Below are positions 8,015-10,678 of a stretch of 10,678 nt of DNA, piece by piece; position 1 is the stretch's first letter; each line of letters begins with the position of its first letter. Where the stretch lies: NCBI GenBank assembly GCA_959026535.1, contig CAUFMB010000061.1:1-10678 (forward strand), read 5' to 3'. Both the position numbers and the translations under genes were made by a program. Source of the DNA: an uncultured Collinsella sp. Its GTDB lineage: Bacteria; Actinomycetota; Coriobacteriia; Coriobacteriales; Coriobacteriaceae. Below the pieces are notes generated by a model. That model had not been told where the DNA came from, ran no database searches, and saw only the letters and a program-made list of their open reading frames with translations.

Positions 8015-8041
8015 GGGTTTGGTGTTAAGCCGGACCCCGTT
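8011..8041. terminator. 12-bp hairpin without T-run, possible weak terminator
   Basis: Arms 8011-8022 and 8030-8041 pair over 12 bp (two G-T pairs) around a 7-base loop. The sequence after the stem is GTCATGG, so there is no T-tract and intrinsic termination would be weak. It lies 35 bp past the aminotransferase stop and overlaps the end of the parS-like site. It is the only terminator-like structure in this gap. Confidence 0.4.
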
Positions 8042-8074
8042 GTCATGGACGTTGTGTCTTTGGGATGGAGTGGT

Positions 8075-8104
8075 TTTACGACTATCGAAGGCTATGCGTA
8101 CAAT
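8075..8104 (+). promoter_or_regulatory. Candidate promoter of the PHP gene
   Basis: TTTACG (8075-8080) and TACAAT (8099-8104) are separated by 18 bp, an acceptable sigma-70 arrangement. The start point would be near 8111, about 30 bases before the ATG at 8142. Confidence 0.5.
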
Positions 8105-8141
8105 GAATATAAGCGACGGCCGTGCCAGATAAGGAGACCTG

Positions 8142-8963
8142 ATGCCCTACCTGCTTTCTTGTGACATTCATACCCATACGATGTTCTCTGCGCATGCATA
8201 TTCGACCATTGAGGAGAATGTGTACTGGGCGGCAGAGCGTGGCCTGCAGGTGCTCGGATCCGCCGACCATCTGAGCTCTATGGTTACGCCTTGTCCCAAT
8301 GACCTGCGCAGTTTCCAATTCTTTATTAACCAGGATATCTGGCCGCGCATTTGGAGCGGCGTGCTGGTGCTGCGTGGTGTCGAGGCCGATATCGTTTCGC
8401 TGGATGGAGGCTTGTTTGGCGAGGACATTCCCGTTTCGCTCGATATCGCCGGCGATTCGTATAGTCGTGAGCATTCGCTGTTCGATTTGGTGACGCGTAA
8501 TTTGGATTATTTGGTGGCAAGCGTGCATAACCCGCAGTTTGCCGAAGGCGCGACGCTCGCCCAGACAACCGAGATGTACATCAATGCCCTGGATCACCCC
8601 AAGGTGTTCATGCTGGGGCATACGGGGCGCTCGGGCGTGCCGTTCGATATCGATGAGGTGCTGCTGGCGGCCAAGGCCAAGCACAAGATTATCGAGATCA
8701 ACAACCATAGTCTTGAACACGGTGTCGACACTGAGCATTGGGCCGTATGCCGCAAGATCGCCGAGCGCTGCGCCGAGCTGGGCGTGTGTATTGGCGTGTC
8801 GACCGATGCCCACATTGGCATGGCCATTGGCAAACTCGATCACGCGCGCAAGATGCTTGACGAGATTCACTTCCCGCTGGATTTGATCGTGACGCGCGAC
8901 CGCGAGACGCTGCTGCGCGAGATGGCGGCAGCCGGCGTGTGTGACCTGCGCAAGGGGATGTAG
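8142..8963 (+). CDS. PHP-domain phosphoesterase, YcdX-like (273 aa)
   Basis: A cytoplasmic polymerase-and-histidinol-phosphatase (PHP) superfamily hydrolase with a predicted trinuclear metal centre. All nine ligands known from E. coli YcdX have counterparts: H10 and H12 (DIHTHT), H18 (SAHA), H43 (SADH), E81 (RGVEAD), H129 (SVHN), H160 (GHTGR), D222 and H224 (STDAH). The first four keep exactly the YcdX spacing. The stretch between E81 and H129 is about 20 residues longer than in YcdX. The natural substrate is unknown; sugar phosphates or other phosphate esters are likely. The start has AAGGAG five bases upstream. Own promoter at 8075-8104 and own terminator at 8986-9018. Histidinol-phosphate phosphatase (HisK) is less likely: the sequence is closer to YcdX and no his genes are nearby. 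Confidence 0.9.
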   Translation: MPYLLSCDIHTHTMFSAHAYSTIEENVYWAAERGLQVLGSADHLSSMVTPCPNDLRSFQFFINQDIWPRIWSGVLVLRGVEADIVSLDGGLFGEDIPVSLDIAGDSYSREHSLFDLVTRNLDYLVASVHNPQFAEGATLAQTTEMYINALDHPKVFMLGHTGRSGVPFDIDEVLLAAKAKHKIIEINNHSLEHGVDTEHWAVCRKIAERCAELGVCIGVSTDAHIGMAIGKLDHARKMLDEIHFPLDLIVTRDRETLLREMAAAGVCDLRKGM

Positions 8964-8985
8964 CGGAGTTCATAAACCAAGCGAA

Positions 8986-9018
8986 GGGGGCGGTCCAGAC
9001 GGGCCGCCCCCTTTCTTG
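8986..9018 (+). terminator. Rho-independent terminator of the PHP gene
   Basis: An 11-bp GC-rich stem (8986-8996 with 9001-9011, one G-T pair), loop AGAC, and a TTTCTT tail. It lies between two convergent genes. The minus-strand side is less T-rich (CCCCCTTCGCTT), so it may stop minus-strand transcripts less well. Confidence 0.88.
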
Positions 9019-9041
9019 TCTCGAAAATCTACCGGGGTGGA

Positions 9042-10487
9042 TTAGCGGCGCTCGAGGACCGCTACGGTTTCGGTGTGGTCGGTATGGGGGAACATGTCGA
9101 CGGGCGTGATCTTGAGCAGGCGATAGCCTCCGTCGAGGAGCTGGTGCAGGTCGCGCTCTTGGGTCACAGGGTTGCAGCTGATATAGGTGATGCGGCGCGG
9201 CTTGAGTGCGCAGGCGGCTTCGAGGAACTCGGGGGTGGAGCCGGCGCGCGGCGGGTCGATGGAAAGGACATCGATTCGCTCGTTGTTGTCGGCGGCGTCC
9301 AGGATGTAATCGGTGGCGTCGTCGGCCATAAACCAAGCGCTGCGGGTGAGGCCGTTGAGCTCGGCATTGCGACGTGCGTCGGCAATGCCCGCCGGGTTGC
9401 GCTCCACGCCGAGCAGCATAATGCCGATGCCCTTGTCCTGGGCATCCTTCGCGGCGCACAGGCCGATGGTTCCGCTGCCGCAGTAAGCGTCCATAAGAAT
9501 GTCACCCTGCTGCAGGTCCATGCCGTCAATGGCAAGTCGATAGAGCAGCTCGGTTTGCTGCGGATTGGTCTGATAGAACGCGGTGGGGGAGATATCGAAC
9601 TCGCAGCCGAGCAGCTGGTCGCGCATGCATTCGGCGCCATAGACGATACGAGTCTCCTCACCCAAGATGGCATTGCCGGGGCGACCGTTGATGTTCTGAG
9701 CGACGGTGACGATATGCGGATCGAGTGCGGCGACAGCCTCAAAGAACTCCTGCGCATGCGGCAGGTCGCGCTGAGCGGTCACGAGGGTGACCATAATCTG
9801 GTCGGTGCGCCAGCCGCAGCGAACGACGGCATAGCGAAGCAGCCCCAGATGCTTGTCTTCGTTAAAGGCAGGAATATGCAGACGTTCGGCCTCGCGAGCG
9901 ATGCCGTTGAGAATCTGACGAGTGCCCGGCGCCTCGACAGGGCATTCAGGAACAGCAACGATCCTGTGCGTCCCACGTTCAAAAAAGCCGCAGCGGACAG
10001 CGCCCTCTTTGCCGGGAGCAAACGGAGTGGCAGCCTTATGACGAAAACCACGCGGCGCAGGATATTTGCCCGGGTCTCCCAGGGTGACTCCCATACCGCG
10101 AATGGGGTCGACGCTAATGCCCTCGCGCTCGCAAAGGGTAGCAAAAAGCTCCTCCATGGCGGCCTGCTTGGCTGCCAACTGCTTCTTATAAGGACGATTG
10201 AGCGCCGTGCATCCGCCACAAGCTCTCATGATGGAACAGGGAGACTTGGGATCCACAGCCTTACGCGCAGGCGAAACCGGATCTTTATGCGGACGCTTGG
10301 AGCGAGTCTGAGACGCTTTGTCTCCGCCTCGACGAGAGTCAGAACGCTTGGTCTTAGCCCTGCTCTTGGCCGATTTGCTTTTTGCAGCTTTAGAAGACTT
10401 GGATTTCGTAGAAGATTTCTCCTCCGACCCCTCAGCTGCTTCGATCAAAGCACGACGAGCCTTACGCTCCGCACGAGATTCTGCCAT
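9042..10487 (-). CDS. rlmD: 23S rRNA (uracil-5-)-methyltransferase, TrmA/RumA family (481 aa)
   Basis: A SAM-dependent RNA m5U methyltransferase of the TrmA/RlmC/RlmD family, probably acting on a 23S rRNA uridine. Cys residues C84, C90, C93 (C-x5-C-G-G-C) and C182 form the 4Fe-4S site of this family. SPTAFYQTNP (300-309) is the conserved mid-region. DAYCGSGTIGL (333-343) is the SAM-binding motif I. DPPR (411-414) is followed by the catalytic Cys in YISCNP (C438) and the base E473 in HTETV. Residues 1-80 are Lys/Ser/Arg/Ala-rich and look disordered, replacing the N-terminal TRAM domain that RumA/RlmD usually has, so RlmC- or RlmCD-like specificity is equally possible and the symbol is tentative. 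The start at 10487 has GGGG seven bases upstream and is followed directly by the basic tail. A TACAAT -10 lies at 10527-10532. Convergent with the PHP gene. Confidence 0.9.
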   Translation of the reverse strand: MAESRAERKARRALIEAAEGSEEKSSTKSKSSKAAKSKSAKSRAKTKRSDSRRGGDKASQTRSKRPHKDPVSPARKAVDPKSPCSIMRACGGCTALNRPYKKQLAAKQAAMEELFATLCEREGISVDPIRGMGVTLGDPGKYPAPRGFRHKAATPFAPGKEGAVRCGFFERGTHRIVAVPECPVEAPGTRQILNGIAREAERLHIPAFNEDKHLGLLRYAVVRCGWRTDQIMVTLVTAQRDLPHAQEFFEAVAALDPHIVTVAQNINGRPGNAILGEETRIVYGAECMRDQLLGCEFDISPTAFYQTNPQQTELLYRLAIDGMDLQQGDILMDAYCGSGTIGLCAAKDAQDKGIGIMLLGVERNPAGIADARRNAELNGLTRSAWFMADDATDYILDAADNNERIDVLSIDPPRAGSTPEFLEAACALKPRRITYISCNPVTQERDLHQLLDGGYRLLKITPVDMFPHTDHTETVAVLERR

Positions 10488-10526
10488 GAATTAACCCCAC
10501 TAATTTATTAATTTAAAGCTACAAGC

Positions 10527-10532
10527 ATTGTA
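10527..10532 (-). promoter_or_regulatory. Candidate -10 box (TACAAT) for the methyltransferase gene
   Basis: The minus strand reads TACAAT 40 bp before the ATG. No consensus -35 is present at 16-18 bp. The leader between it and the gene is very AT-rich (10501-10517). Confidence 0.45.
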
Positions 10533-10572
10533 CCGTGCCAAGCCAACAGACGATATGCAAGCGGTTTATTGG

Positions 10573-10583
10573 TATCAGTGATA
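10573..10583. promoter_or_regulatory. tetO-like palindrome TATCAGTGATA
   Basis: An 11-bp perfect palindrome centred on G10578, identical to the core of the Tn10 tet operator (CTATCAGTGATAG) except for the outer left base. It lies just before a TACAAC hexamer (10586-10591, plus). A TetR-family regulator could bind here, but chance is possible. Confidence 0.3.
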
Positions 10584-10651
10584 GGTACAACGATGATTGC
10601 CCGCTGGGCTCCGGGGCGGGGGTTAAGTTTATCGCGAGTTCCGCACGAACA

Positions 10652-10674
10652 GGAGGCCACTTAATGTGGCCTCC
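10652..10674. terminator. Hairpin at window end, possible terminator
   Basis: A perfect 9-bp stem (10652-10660 with 10666-10674) with a TTAAT loop. The window stops four bases later, so a T-tract on the plus strand cannot be checked. On the minus strand no T-run follows. Confidence 0.45.
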
Positions 10675-10678
10675 GTCG

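Larger units (their letters stand above)
7977..8141. other. Intergenic region with parS-like site, hairpin and promoter
   Basis: The 165-bp gap carries TACAAT (7994-7999), a parS-like 16-mer (7999-8014), a 12-bp hairpin (8011-8041) and a promoter-like TTTACG-N18-TACAAT (8075-8104) just before the PHP gene. No SD-led ORF is seen in it. Confidence 0.6.

Noticed and set aside
8082..8870. 262-codon frame antisense to the PHP gene
   Set aside because: No motif; the plus frame keeps all nine metal ligands.
9075..10511. 478-codon open frame antisense to the rRNA methyltransferase gene
   Set aside because: It spans the same DNA as a gene with intact Fe-S, SAM and catalytic motifs, has no domain, and is a codon-bias shadow.
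10508..10660. 50-codon GTG-start minus-strand ORF upstream of the methyltransferase gene
   Set aside because: A GGAGG lies nine bases upstream, but third-position GC is near half, well below neighbouring genes, and the frame runs through the candidate promoter and the palindromes.

Overview
The window looks like chromosomal, mostly housekeeping DNA from a moderately GC-rich Gram-positive. Protein style (acid- and Ala-rich FtsH tail, GAG/GAC/CGC-rich codons), AGGAGG-type ribosome sites and the tilS-hpt-ftsH gene order fit an Actinomycetota member, most likely a Coriobacteriia/Collinsella-type gut bacterium. That placement is inference from memory of such genomes, not a search result.

Layout. 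Positions 1-44 hold the terminator of a gene lying to the left. A 155-aa tail-anchored hypothetical protein (109-576, minus) and an Hsp20 small heat-shock gene (854-1285, plus) diverge from an AT-rich region (577-853) that contains dyads and a possible RNA thermometer. A strong bidirectional-type terminator (1319-1352) separates hsp20 from the convergent gene for a YycJ/WalJ-type metallo-beta-lactamase-fold exonuclease (1368-2177, minus). That gene diverges over 47 bp from tilS (2225-3766), followed by hpt (3914-4462) and ftsH (4464-6602), the classic tilS-hpt-ftsH block. FtsH ends in a clear terminator. Next come a 24-bp-arm palindrome resembling REP/RAYT-associated elements (6672-6731), a class I/II PLP aminotransferase (6792-7976), a 165-bp gap with a near-match to the ParB site parS (7999-8014) and a hairpin, a YcdX-like PHP phosphoesterase gene (8142-8963), a terminator, and a convergent TrmA/RumA-type 23S rRNA m5U methyltransferase gene (9042-10487, minus). 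The last 190 bp are non-coding, with a tetO-like palindrome and a terminal hairpin.

How the genes relate. Most products serve core maintenance: tRNA-Ile decoding (TilS), purine salvage (Hpt), membrane and cytosolic protein quality control (FtsH, Hsp20), rRNA modification (RlmD-like) and DNA metabolism or repair (WalJ-like). tilS-hpt-ftsH and walJ are often origin-proximal in Gram-positives, which makes the solitary parS-like site biologically sensible. I see no phage, CRISPR, toxin-antitoxin or secondary-metabolite system. The unexplained material is regulatory or repeat DNA between genes rather than a new multigene system.
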